DNA from: Tupaia tana
Lineage: Eukaryota > Chordata > Mammalia > Scandentia > Tupaiidae
Direction of reading: 5' to 3'
NCBI GenBank assembly: GCA_026018925.1
Contig: JAKSZU010000008.1
Span: 6,624,415-6,688,414 of the forward strand
Length of the DNA stretch: 64,000 bases
Part shown: positions 12,434-22,817 of the stretch, piece after piece
How the letters are laid out: each line of letters starts with the position of its first letter
Numbering within the stretch: position 1 is the stretch's first letter
Position numbers and translations under genes: made by a program
The notes under the pieces: model-generated
What the model was told of the DNA's origin: nothing
Database searches by the model: none
Seen by the model: the letters and a program-made list of their open reading frames with translations, nothing else

Positions 12434-12577
12434 GGAGCCAGCAGGGGGTGTGGTGGCGAAGGCGCTGGACTCCCATATGGCTGGTGGTGTTCTGAGTCCT
12501 GAACACGGGAGCCTGTTTTCTTTCTCTCTCGTCAAACTTAAAAAAAGTAATAACAATAAATACATTTTTTTAAAAAG
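12434..12577 (+). mobile_element. SINE-B, fourth of the array
   Basis: GGTGTGGTGGCGAAGGCGCT head, short TTTCTTTCTCTCTCGTCAAA end and TAATAACAATAAATA tail. The downstream flank AAAAAGCACTCATGGACTC is a decayed form of the array target. Confidence 0.8.
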
Positions 12578-13127
12578 CACTCATGGACTCATTCATACTT
12601 ATTAAATGTTTTGGAAAGATGAAGCTAGTTCCTTTTCTGTGTTGTATATGTGAACAATGAAGTGGTTTCACAAATGTATATACTACCTTAAGACAATTCC
12701 TAAGAGTTTTACTTACCAAAACACATGAGCAAAAGTTATGTTAACTTTTACTGAAAGTAATGCCTTCTAAGACATTATACTTCTTCATGTGTGAAAGCTA
12801 AATGTGGCTTACTGCTGATAGTTTAGAGTCTTTAACAGTAAACAACAAGTTTAAAAGGACAAAAATCTGCGGGGATTCTAAGGAGTAGTGCAAGAAGGAT
12901 ATGTCAGAAAGAAACTTGGTTCTCTATTAACCAAATATGGAAACACGAGAGAAAAATTTTATCTTTAGAGCTATTTAAGCTCTCTTTGGCAAACATACGT
13001 ATTTTATTAATTAAAGAATGCTGAAAAGTAATTATATGCATATCATCATTGAAGACAGTTGATCAAATTATGAAGAAGTTGATCGAATTATGTTTAAGAC
13101 AGCTTTTTATTAAGATTCTAAAAGCCT

Positions 13128-13398
13128 GGGAACCAGCAGTTAGCGTAATGGCTATGTCGCTGGACTCCCACGTAGTCGACCGCGGCTCGCGTCTTGGACC
13201 CGGTGGCTTACAACTCACGCCGGGCGCGTGTGCGTGCGTGCCCAAGATCCCGAGAGGAGAATGGAGGAGAAGGGATTGCGGCGTGACCATCCCCCCTGGG
13301 GGGTGATTTCTTGCTTTCTGTCTCTATGTCTCTCTCTGTCTGTCTGGCGAGCGCACGCGCCCTATAGCGAAAAACCTCTCCAAAAAAAAAAAAAAAAA
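13128..13398 (+). mobile_element. SINE-A2
   Basis: Almost identical to the copy at 11600. 16-bp TSD AAGATTCTAAAAGCCT at 13112-13127 and 13399-13414 and a clean poly(A), so a recent insertion, about 200 bp from an RB1CC1 exon. Confidence 0.94.
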
Positions 13399-13616
13399 AA
13401 GATTCTAAAAGCCTTTTAACTGTCAATGTAATATGGCTACCAAACATATGGGCTTAAAATTTAAAAACTGGACATATTAATCACTAAAGGTTTTATAAGT
13501 TTGTTACATTTTATGTTGTTTTTGGATGCTTCCTATGTAATTAATAGTAGTCAGCTCTTTGTATTGTAATGTTTTAGGAGCAACTGGTTAGGTAAAAATG
13601 ACTATTAACATCTTAC

Positions 13617-13787
13617 CACTGCAAGTTGTGTCCTGGAAGCAACAGTGTGAAAAACTGCAGGCATCATAAGAGACTCTTCAACTTTTATTTCCATGTCATT
13701 TTCTGTTGAAAAGGTAGTTTTAGGAATAGCAGGTGGACGATCGCATAAGATCATTTCTTTGTTAAAAAGAAAAATTGGATTTGTGTC
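13617..13787 (-). CDS. RB1CC1: RB1CC1 exon, residues 67-123
   Basis: The acceptor is TATATAG before 13787 and the donor is GTAAGA (13616-13611). The exon is 171 nt, 57 codons in phase 0, starting DTNPIFLFNKEMILCDRPPA and ending FHTVASRTQLAV. It closes the ubiquitin-like domain and enters the helical scaffold. The last residue is Val where I recall Leu in human, a conservative change encoded at the exon border (GTG then GTAAGA). Confidence 0.95.
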
Positions 13788-13964
13788 CTATATAAAGAAA
13801 AATGCAGACATTTTACAAATACTGAACACAGTGCCCTCAATATATGTGGCCCCCAAAAGCGCCCCCACAGGTAGATAAACCTGACTTCTCCGTATACCAA
13901 GTTCCCAGCTCCCGACAGTGTGTGAAGCTGGACCATCTTTGTATAGAGGCTCGTAGATACCTAC

Positions 13965-14091
13965 CGTCCCAGCACTGTAGGTGCATACTCTTCTATCTGC
14001 AGCCATGCACTCGCCTCCGTTGACCACCAGCACCTGATGCTGAATAGCAATCTTGTATTTGCTCTGAATGGCATGCTTAAGGTCTGCCACA
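13965..14091 (-). CDS. RB1CC1: RB1CC1 exon, residues 24-66
   Basis: The acceptor is TTTTTGTAG before T14091 and the donor is GTAGGT (13964-13959). The exon is 127 nt: one base completing Thr24, then 42 codons beginning VADLKHAIQSKYKIAIQHQV and ending CTYSAGT. It encodes the helix and later strands of the ubiquitin-like domain. The exon ends in phase 0 and is followed by a very short 177 bp intron. Confidence 0.95.
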
Positions 14092-14171
14092 CTACAAAAA
14101 AAAGGAAAAAAAGAAGCCAGTTATTTACATTTGCCTTTTTATGACTTTATTATCAAAATAGCACTACGCTA

Positions 14172-14335
14172 GACCAGCCGGTAGTGTGGTGTCACTAGAC
14201 TCCCACATGACTGACCATGGTTTGAGTCCCAGACCTGGCAGTTTGTTATCTCTCTCTTGCTTTCTCTTTCTCTCTGGTAAGTGTGCATGCCCAATAGCAA
14301 TTGAAAAAAAAATAATGATGATAAATATAATTAAG
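14172..14335 (+). mobile_element. SINE-B
   Basis: GACCAGCCGGTAGTGTGGTG head, B box GGTTTGAGTCC, TCTCTCTGG then AATAGCAATTG and an AT-rich tail. Confidence 0.8.
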
Positions 14336-14444
14336 TAATTCTTTTTTTTTATAAGGTAGGACTATGTTACCTGGTAAGTTAACGAATTTCACTCTCAAAC
14401 CCTCCCCCACCCCCGAAAAACAGCAGTAAAAAATATAGCTTCCT

Positions 14445-16690
14445 CAAAATGGGCATAGAAGGGCCATTTCTCAACACAATAAAAGCTATCTATGAAAAAC
14501 CCATAGCGAACATCATCCTCAATGGAGAAAAGCTGAAAGCTTTTCCACTAAAAAACGGGTACAAGACAAGGATGTTCACTTTCTCCACTCCTCTTCAATA
14601 TAGTACTAGAAGTCTTGGCCATTGCAATCAGAAAAGAGGAAAAAATAAAAGGCATTCAAATAGGAAAAGAAGAGGTGAAACTCTCTCTATTTGCAGATGA
14701 CATGATTGTATACATAGAAGACCCAATGGTTTCCATAAAAAAATTTCTGGAAGTAATACATGAATACAGTAACGTTGCAGGATACAAAATTAATATCCAG
14801 AAATCTATAGCATTTCTGTATACAAACAACAGGCAGACTGAGATGGAACTGAAAAAAGTTGTTCCATTTACCATAGCCACAAAAAGTATAAGATACTTAG
14901 GGATAAATCTAACTAAAGAAGTTAAAGACCTCCATAAGGAAAACTATGAGAAGATAAAAAAAGAAATTGAAAATGACACAAAAAAGTGGAAGGACATCCC
15001 ATGTTCCTGGATTGGAAGAATTAATATAATCAAAATGGCAATTTTACCCAAATTAATCTACCTATTTAATGCAATGCCAATCAAAGTACCAGACACATTC
15101 TTCACAGATCTAGGAAAGACAATCATAACGTTTGTCTGGAATCATAAAAGACCCCGTATTGCCAAAGCAGTTTTGCACAAGAAGAATGGAGTGGGCAGCA
15201 TCTCACTCCCTGACCCAAAAATATACTACAAAGCTGTGGTAATCAAAACAGCATGGTACTGGCACAGGAACAGACAGGTGGACTAATGGAACAGAATAGA
15301 GTCCCCAGGAATGAATGCTCAAACATACAGCCAACTGATTTTTGACAAGGGGCACCAGTCAATCCTGTGGGAAAAAGGATAACCTCTTCAGCAAATGGTG
15401 CTGGCAAAACTGGATCTCCACTTGCAGAAAGATGAATCTGAACCCCTACCTCTCACCTCTGACAAAAATAAAGTCAAGGTGGATCAAAGATCTAAATCTA
15501 AGACCTCAAACTATAAAACTGCTCCTTGAAAACACCAGGGAAACTCTGGGAGACATTGGGGTAGGGAAAAACTTCTTAAATAAGACTCCCAATGCACAGT
15601 CTATGATCCCTAAAATAGACAAGTGGGATTACATCAGACTAAGAAGTTTCTGCATGGCAGAAGACACAGTGATTAGTGTGAACAGACAGCCCTCAGAATG
15701 GGAAAATATTTTTGTAAACTATGCATCAGACAAGGGACTGATAACCAGAATCCACAAGGAACTCAAGCGGCTGTTCTGGAAAAAGACAATCAATCCTATT
15801 AAAAGATGGGAGAATGAGTTGAAAAAAACCACTTTCTAAAGATGACATACGAATAGCTAAAAGGCATATGAAAAAATGCTCAACATCCCTCATTGTAAGA
15901 GAAATGCACATCAAAACAACAATGAGATATCACCTAACCCCAGTCAGAATGTCTAAGATTAAAAAAACAAAAAATGATAAGTGCTGGAGGGGGTGTGGTG
16001 AAAAGGGAACTCTCTTACACTGCTGGTGGGACTGTAAATTGGTACAACCACTGTGGAGAACAATTTGGAGATTCCTCCAAAATCTACAAATAGAACTACC
16101 ATATGATCCAGCAATCCCACTCCTAGGTATCTACCCGAAGGACAGAAGAATACTTAATCGAAAAAGTGCTTGCACATCGATGTTTATTGCGGCGCACTTT
16201 TCACGATTGCTAAGTCATGGAAACAACCTAAATGCCCACGAACTGATGAATGGTTAGAAAAACTGTGGCACATATACTCAATGGAATACTATTCATCCAT
16301 AAAAAACAACAAATCCCTGACTTTTGAAAGGAAGTGGATGAATATGGAAGACTTACTGTTGAGTGAAGCAAGCCATGCTATGAAGGAGAGACATTGTATG
16401 TCCCCACTTAATATATACCGAGTGTCTGCACTCTAAATGTGTATATATATATATACACATATATATGTGTATATATATATATATTTTTGAAACCATTCTG
16501 CTTCTGTTGTTATAGAGTTTTAAAATTATACAAAATTATAAGTCATATTTTGAACATTATCTTTAAAATTCAGTATTTTGAGATTTTGAAAGTTGTTTGT
16601 AAACTGTCAAGAATTATAGAGTATGAGCTAAAATTTTTTGCTATGTAAAGTAAATGTTTGTGGAAAAATGTAAAAATAAATAAATGAAAA
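14445..16690 (+). mobile_element. L1 LINE, 5'-truncated, antisense to RB1CC1
   Basis: About 2.2 kb of L1 ORF2 (reverse transcriptase onward) plus 3' UTR. The RT motif FADD is seen at 14690-14701, and the C-terminal L1 signature ([20 protein letters not shown]) at about 16030-16085. The frame is broken by shifts near 14600, 15290-15340, 15840 and 16170-16250, so it is a dead copy. The 3' part contains a (TA)n stretch (16441-16482). TSD AAAAATATAGCTTCCT / AAAAATATAAGCTTCCT at 14429-14444 and 16691-16707 (one indel) proves retrotransposition. It is the least decayed of the three L1s. Confidence 0.92.
16441..16482. repeat. (TA)n-rich microsatellite in L1 3' UTR
   Basis: Alternating TATATA with CACA/TGTG interruptions, able to form a hairpin, lying directly after the L1 ORF2 end. 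Confidence 0.8.
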
Positions 16691-17371
16691 AAAAATATAA
16701 GCTTCCTGTTTCTTGAACTGGATTCTATAATCAACTGGCTAATCTTAGGTAAGTCAGTCACCCACTGAGTCATATCTAAAAGTAAGTCTAGGAAATACAG
16801 GCAGTAAACACATTTATTTTTGAGCACTATATATAATACAGCAAAGGAATATGCTCATACTGGTATCAGGTCTGTTAAAATTCTCAGATTTGTGTTAAAA
16901 TCTGCAGATCATATTACAGAAAGTACATTAATTCTAAACATGTTAAAATTCCTTCTTCTTTCTATGTTTCAAAACAATCATCCCTTTAGAGGCAAAACTA
17001 CATTTCATAAAAACTAGTCCTTTTAAAAATAAAAAGAATTCCATAATTCCATTTTTAAAACAGAGATTATTGATCCCAAAAATTACTCATAACAACTTTA
17101 GTGTTGGATTTATGTATTCCATACTGCTAATAAGTCTTTGCTATTTTGACCAAGATAGTAATACAAGCAGGTCTGAAATGATTATTTGTCTCTTCACCCT
17201 GTTTGGCCTCAAAATACATTCTCTCTCTCCTACATGCTCTCCCAATTTTCACAAATATAGCAGGATAAAAAGCATTCAACTGTCAAATATTTGACATCTT
17301 TGAAAAGCTAAGAGAATTATTTGATACACTGTATGAGTACCATTAATTTGCCTAAGCATATTAAATTTTTT

Positions 17372-17611
17372 CTTTTAGATTTTTTATCATAGGATGTGTG
17401 CGCTCACCAGAGACAGAGGGAAAGAGAGAAACCACTTCCTGGGGAGATGACACCCACAATCACTTTTCCTCCACCATTTTCCTCTTAGGATGTTGGACAC
17501 ACATGCACACATGGCTCATGTGTTTTTCAGACCGCTGGGTATGGGACTCAAACTGCTGAGTCAGCCATATGGGATCTAGCACTTTAATCACCACACGCCA
17601 CCTGCTGGCCT
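17372..17611 (-). mobile_element. Old SINE-A relative
   Basis: Minus-strand head GGCCAGCAGGTGGCGTGTGG and end TTATCATAGGATGTGTGCGC. TSD CATATTAAATTTTTT versus CATATCAAATATTTTTT on the two sides. Confidence 0.82.
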
Positions 17612-17878
17612 CATATCAAATATTTTTTATTCTCTAAATAACAACCTATTAACTTGACTTCATTCATATGATACAGTAGAAAATTAAATGACCAAATAAT
17701 ATTACTTTATGAACCTAGAAATACCCTTAAAAATTCCCTATGAAACTTAAAATAGCAATTGGCTACAGGTATCTATTAATAACAGCCTTACTGTAAAACC
17801 ACTTTGTGAGCAGGGTCATTGTTTGTGTGTAGTGCATTTACACAAAAGCAACAAAAGACAACTTAAAGAATTTAACTT

Positions 17879-18122
17879 AGGCCAACCAGGTGGCATGGCA
17901 TGGTATTCAAGGTGGCTGGATCTCACATGGCTGACAACACTGCTTAAGTCTCAGACCCTGTGACTTGAGAAACATGTCACACGAGCCCAAGAGGAGGAGA
18001 GGAAGGAGAAGGGACTGGGGCATGGTCAGCCCCTCAGGGGTGACTTCTCACACTACCAACCGCATAGCTTTGAAGAGTGTATATGCTCTATGGCAAATTT
18101 TAAAAAAGAAAAAAAAAAAAAG
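17879..18122 (+). mobile_element. Old SINE, first of a two-SINE array
   Basis: TSD AAAGAATTTAACTT (17865-17878) and AAAGAATCTAACTT (18123-18136). Head GCCAACCAGGTGGCATGGCA. Confidence 0.85.
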
Positions 18123-18137
18123 AAAGAATCTAACTTC

Positions 18138-18376
18138 AGGGCTAACCCCACGGTCTAAGCAAGTGTTCAAGGGAGCTGGATCACACATGGCTGACCACGC
18201 AGTTTCCAGTGGATTGAAAGACAGGCTAGGCACTTGTGCATGTGTGCCTCAAATCCCAATGGGGATGGAAAAATGGAGAAGGGATCGCAACCTACCATTC
18301 CCTATTGGGAGATGCCTCCCCTCTCCTTGGTGAGGGCATACACCCTCTGGCAATTAAAAAAAAAAAAAAAAAAAAG
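18138..18376 (+). mobile_element. Old SINE, second of the array
   Basis: Head GGGCTAACCCCACGGTCTAA and end CATACACCCTCTGGCAATTA with poly(A). The flank AAGACTTTAGTTTCAGG after it resembles the AAGAATCTAACTTCAGG before it. Confidence 0.78.
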
Positions 18377-18541
18377 CAAGACTTTAGTTTCAGGATTTCA
18401 GAGAAAGTCAATGAAACATGTAATGCATTGTGATAAAAGATTTAAGACTTGCCATATAGCTTGCTATCTTCTCTAGCAGCTCAATAATTTTCTCTTGCAT
18501 ACAAAATGCAAAACTAAGTAAAGGGACCAAAACTAAGTAAA

Positions 18542-18777
18542 GTGGGCGTGATGGCTATGTTGCTGGACTCGCACACAGTAGACCGTGGTTCGAGTCCTGG
18601 ACCCGGCAGCTTAAAACTCATGCCAGGCACGTGTGCACGCGTGCCCAAAGTCCCAAGAGGAGAATGGAAGGGAAGAGATTATACCCTGGGAGGTGATTTC
18701 TAGCTTTCTGTATCTCTCTGGTGAGTGCATGCACCCTATAGCAGAAATCTTTCTTCAGGCGAAAAAAAAAAAAAAAT
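18542..18777 (+). mobile_element. SINE-A with altered 5' end
   Basis: B box GGTTCGAGTCC and a full body. The head's first bases are replaced by a second copy of AAAACTAAGTAAAG. It ends about 24 bp from the donor of the RB1CC1 start-codon exon. Confidence 0.85.
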
Positions 18778-18806
18778 CTAAGGAGAATAAATAAAATACA
18801 ACTCAC

Positions 18807-18926
18807 GTTTGCACTGTAAGTTCAGTGTCAAATGTTAGAGTGGTTCCAGTGTTAACCAGAAATACATATAACTTCATGATTTCTCTGGATTCTGTGAGTT
18901 TATACCTCACCCCTCTGATACGATCA
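18807..18926 (-). CDS. RB1CC1: RB1CC1 start-codon exon, residues 1-23 plus 2 nt
   Basis: The acceptor (TTTTAG) precedes 18926, and 49 nt of 5' UTR lead to the ATG at 18877-18875. The coding part reads MKLYVFLVNTGTTLTFDTEL then TVQ, and ends in AC before the donor GTGAGT (18806-18801). This is the first strand of the ubiquitin-like domain of FIP200. The start is chosen because it matches the known N-terminus exactly and no upstream in-frame ATG lies in the exon. The exon leaves phase 2, completed by T at 14091 (Thr24). A SINE ends only about 24 bp below the donor. Confidence 0.95.
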
Positions 18927-20080
18927 CTAAAATAAACAAGAAAAGTAATCAACTCACAAACACAACAGGGACCAATAATGACACAGCACCATATTACCGT
19001 ATTAATTTTTTTAAAGAAAGTTTTTGCTGTCTAAGATGGCAGCCTCAACAATTCTGTAAACTTGATAATAAAAAAGTAACAACATGTGAAGAGACTAGTA
19101 TTCAAACAAAAGTCTGTATGTGTCTATTTCATATTGTTTTCTACATTAAGAATAAAACATCTGATTAAGTATCTTATCCCCAAAAGTGCTTCCCCCAAAT
19201 CTTCCTTAAAGCAGTAATAGGTTAGTCTTAAGATTAAACTTATTAGTAGCACATAACATACCTACCCCTTTCAAGTTAAGAAAAATGTGCCCCAATTCTT
19301 TCCACTAGCTGCCTGTTAATCCATGTTCCTCTCCATATTGAGCTGGAAATTCCCCATAACAAACTTAGGCCCAAACAGTCATTTCTTGTGCAACAGAAAA
19401 TGCATAGGTCTGTGAATTAAATATTTAAAACAACTCTGCCATTAAGTTGTTCAAGTTAACATCTCATCTATAAAAAAAGGCCTTCTCGTCTATAAAATGA
19501 AGTCTATATGGAAAAGGGACAAATTTAACAAGCTAGCATTGTATGCTTAACAAAAGGAGGTAAAAATCTCAAAGATCAATGAAAGTAGAGAGACAATTAT
19601 AAATAAATTCCTAGAAAACTAGTAAGTACCTTTCTTTACGCTCTTTCCACCTAAGCCTTAGAATAAAAATATCAGAGAAGGAAAAGCATGTAAGGTCTTA
19701 AAATTAAGGTTTCTAAACTGAAAAGTACATTAGATAAAATATTCTGTTATAAAGGTAGGAACTGGGACTTACCGTCAGGCACTGTGAAAAGGGTTGCCAC
19801 TTTTCTTAAAAAGCAGATTAAAACTGGCTTATGTTTGCTTTGCTTGATATTGGCAACTGAATGGCATTACTGGTTAAACTCAGAGAACTGTAAAAAAATG
19901 TTCTGGATTAGTACAAGCAGAAACAATTCAATATGCAAAGACAACATATGGTTATTTTTCTCTCTTAAAATTAACATCTATAAGACTGGTCTCTCTGAGT
20001 CCCTTTCCTACCTGAATGCATTCACTAAAATCACAACTGTATGACAACACCCAACATCGCTCCATTAAAAGGCATCAAAC
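18927..20080. other. Start of RB1CC1 intron 1, unassigned
   Basis: AT-rich sequence without recognisable repeats or coding signal. Confidence 0.4.
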
Positions 20081-20090
20081 AAGTCATCAA

Positions 20091-20261
20091 TGGTGGGGGA
20101 GATGGGGCAGCGGCACAATAGCAGGATTCTAAGCTCTTCATGGCTGACCCACATGGAAGGGTTCTGAGTTCACATCTGGAGACCTCCCTGAGTTTGTACC
20201 CATGATCCAGGCTGGTTGAGACTGGTTCTTTCACTCATTGAAGAAACAAACTTATAAAAAA
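20091..20261 (+). mobile_element. Diverged SINE of a third type
   Basis: GGGCAGCGGCACAATAGCAG head, CCCATGATCCAGGCTGG body and CACTCATTGAAGAAACAAA end. TSD AAGTCATCAA / AAGTCATGAA at 20081-20090 and 20262-20271. The end is shared with the element at 27921-28147. Confidence 0.65.
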
Positions 20262-20340
20262 AAGTCATGAACAGAACATACTCCCCAAAACTACCATTTC
20301 TATAGCAATTTCTCGTCCTTAATTATGATAAAGTGTCCAG

Positions 20341-20463
20341 GCCATGGAGTCAGACCGCCTGCCTCTGGTCCTGTCCCCATTACCTGTATAGTCATCTCTG
20401 AAAAGTCACTTAACTGCTTCAGTTTCCATTTCTATAAATAGGAATAAAAATGGCACCTGCAGC
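20341..20463 (+). mobile_element. MIR fragment, 5' part
   Basis: GGAGTCAGACCGCCTGCC, AAAAGTCACTTAACTGCTTCAG and CATTTCTATAAATAGG follow the MIR core consensus. Confidence 0.65.
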
Positions 20464-20905
20464 AAGCAGCCTCTAAGACAGCACCCATCACTGGTGTTAA
20501 CTCTACTGCCGGGTCATGATCTCTTCTAACCAAAAAAATAGGGCAAAAGTGATGGCTGTCATGCCTCCAACTGTTATTCCAGACTAACTCTCATCTTGCC
20601 AGCTGACTCTCTTCCCTGCAACTGATGAAGTAGGCTGCCGCATGGAGAGGGATCACTTGTGCAAAACTGAGAATGGCCTATGGTAGCAGCCAGCAAGAAG
20701 CTAAGGGCCTCAGTCGAACAACCCTGAAGGAACTGAATCTTGACACCACATGGGCCTGGAAGTGGATCCTTTCCCAGCTGAGCCTCAGACAAAACCCCAG
20801 CCATCACCAACAACTCGACCATAGTCCTGTAAGAGACGCCTTGCAGAGGACCTTACCAAGCCACGGCCAGAATCTGTGAAATATATTTTTATTGCTTCAA
20901 AGAGT
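20464..20905 (+). mobile_element. MLT1-type LTR (ERVL-MaLR)
   Basis: CAGCCAGCAAGAAGCTAAGG, CTGAAGGAACTGAATCTTGA and TGGAAGTGGATCCTTTCCCA match the MLT1 LTR. It separates two halves of one MIR (20341-20463 and about 20955-21050), so it inserted into that MIR. Confidence 0.7.
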
Positions 20906-20954
20906 CAAGTTCATGGTCTAATTTTTCTCAGCAATAAGTAAATAATACACCACA

Positions 20955-21050
20955 ATCACCTCATAGGGATATTATGAGGACACAAAAGGAAAAACTGTCA
21001 TGTTGCAGCGCGGCGCTTGGTATGTAGTAGGCCAACTCGCCAATGCTGGG
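20955..21050 (+). mobile_element. MIR fragment, 3' part
   Basis: CACCTCATAGGGATATTATG, then GGCGCTTGGTATGTAGTAGG, continues the MIR consensus from the fragment at 20341. Confidence 0.6.
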
Positions 21051-21139
21051 TGGGACCTCAGGTTTCTTCTCGCATTTTTACAGTAGAGTTTACCTACTCC
21101 TACAGCTGGAACTCCCACTACTGTTACTGTTGACTCCAA

Positions 21140-21830
21140 AAGTCAGCCCCAACTTATCCGCAATTATCCATCCAATCTCTCTCAAGCTCACCTAATCCAA
21201 AGTTATTTCTAATATGTATTTCTTAAATACTATTGTTTCTAAAATAGAACTAATTTTCTCAGCCCCCTAACTCTCCTTACTTTCTGTTTTTCATTCCTCT
21301 TTCGATGGACTCTATATTCACCCAATCTCTCACATGCTATCCTAGATCTTTCATCTTCCTTAGGAAAATATAAATAAACAACAAATCTGTCTTGCCAATT
21401 CTAACAATTAATTATTTACTGACTATCTCTATTTCTACTGCTATGGCCTTAAATCAGACCGTCACTGTCCTTCCCTAAGGTTTTGAAAACTCCACAGCCA
21501 GGCCCAGCAGATGGCATGGTGGTTAAGGTGCTGGACTTTCACATGGCCCACACTGGTTTGAGTCCCAGACCTGGTGCTTTGTTTTCTCACCTTTCCCCCC
21601 TCTCTCTGTGATGAGCACATTTGTTCTATAGCAAATTGAAAAGTAATAATAATGATAAATTAAATAAATAATTCTTTTAAACATATTGAAAAAAAAAAAA
21701 AAAAAAAAAACCTTCTCAGCCCATAGCCTACTTCATATCACCTCAGTTCCTACGCTGTCTTCTACACTGCTTTCAGAGATCATTCTAAATGTTAGGCTGA
21801 TCAAGCTTTTCTTCTGCTTAGAACTCATGA
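21140..21830 (+). mobile_element. L2 LINE fragment split by a SINE
   Basis: Pyrimidine-rich L2-like text (for example AAAATAGAACTAATTTTCTC and, after the SINE, TCAGAGATCATTCTAAATGT). Assignment is from family memory. Confidence 0.5.
21500..21710 (+). mobile_element. SINE-B inside L2
   Basis: GGCCCAGCAGATGGCATGGT head, B box GGTTTGAGTCC, TTCTATAGCAAATTGAAAAG end, AATAATAAT tail and poly(A). Confidence 0.82.
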
Positions 21831-21844
21831 TAATTATGATTTTT

Positions 21845-22040
21845 ACAGCACAGCTACCATTTTGCAAGTATTTAATGAGACCCCAGGAAATAATTCTGAA
21901 TGCAGTCAGTTTAATATGTCTATACTGTCATCTTCATCTTATAGATGAGAAAATAAGAATTAAGTAACATCATATGTGAGTAAAGGTGCAAATCCAGACA
22001 GTCTAACTCTGCTGTTTCATGCTTTCAACCACCACATCTA
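21845..22040 (+). mobile_element. MIR
   Basis: TCTTATAGATGAGAAAATAA, TTAAGTAACATCATATGTGA and CCAGACAGTCTAACTCTGCT match the MIR 3' half. Confidence 0.65.
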
Positions 22041-22140
22041 AGACAGCAAATACAATACCTCTTTGTCATTGTCACCACAACTTCCTACTCTCATCCTTCG
22101 CAATCACCCAACCTTTCATATCCAAATACCTCATTGTTTT

Positions 22141-22384
22141 ATTTTTAGCAGAGAGTTTTGCTATAGGGCACATTTGCTTTGTGGCAGAGAGACAGAAAGT
22201 GAGAAATCAACCCCCCATGGAGGATGGCCATGCTGTAATCCCTTCCCCTCCATTCTCCTTTCTGAATTTTGGGCACGCAGGCACACGAGCCCGGCGTGAA
22301 TTTTAAGCCACTTGGTCTGGCGCTCAAACAGCAGTCGACCCTGTAGGAGTCCAACAACGTAACCGTTATGCCATCTGCTGATCC
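22141..22384 (-). mobile_element. SINE-A
   Basis: Read from the minus strand: GGGATCAGCAGATGGCATAA head, body with GCACACAAAGG-type changes and CTATAGCAAAACTCTCTGC end. Confidence 0.86.
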
Positions 22385-22660
22385 CAACACTTTGTTTAAG
22401 CTCCCTGAACAAAATAAGCTGTTAAAGTCTGAGACTTCACTGATGCGGTTCTTCCTGCTTAGCATTCTCTTTCCCCTGTCTGCTGTGATCAACCCTTCAT
22501 CCTCCTGTCCTAGTCTCCTACACATTCTCTTTCACAGACTCAGTCACTGACGACTGATCACTTCACTAGCTGTGTCATGTACTCTGTATATGATTCTTAG
22601 AGTACACGCATTGTGATGGTTCTGCTATTTCTTACCTATATAAAACAAGCTTAATTTTAA

Positions 22661-22817
22661 AAAGATTATTTAATTTAACTTTATTTATTTATTTCAATTA
22701 TGTCAGAAAGGGAGGGAGGGAGAGAACGAGAGAGCAAGCAGCCAGGTCTGGGATTCAAACCATGATTGGCTATGTGGGAGCCCAGCACCCTTAATCACCA
22801 TGCCACCTGCTGGCCCC
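22661..22817 (-). mobile_element. SINE-B
   Basis: GGGGCCAGCAGGTGGCATGG head on the minus strand, ending in the ATAAATAAATAAAGTTAAAT tail. Confidence 0.85.

Noticed and set aside
11879..12580. 233-aa minus-strand open frame
   Set aside because: It runs through three SINEs of the array. Its peptides (such as SLLLHSPLGILGTH) recur wherever the SINE occurs.
13788..13964. Retained coding sequence between the two RB1CC1 exons
   Set aside because: It is 177 bp with clean GTAGGT and TATAG borders. Its translation does not match the protein, so it is a short intron.
14615..15286. 223-aa reverse-transcriptase-like frame
   Set aside because: It is a frameshifted, 5'-truncated L1 ORF2 copy with TSDs, not a gene. 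Recorded as a mobile element.
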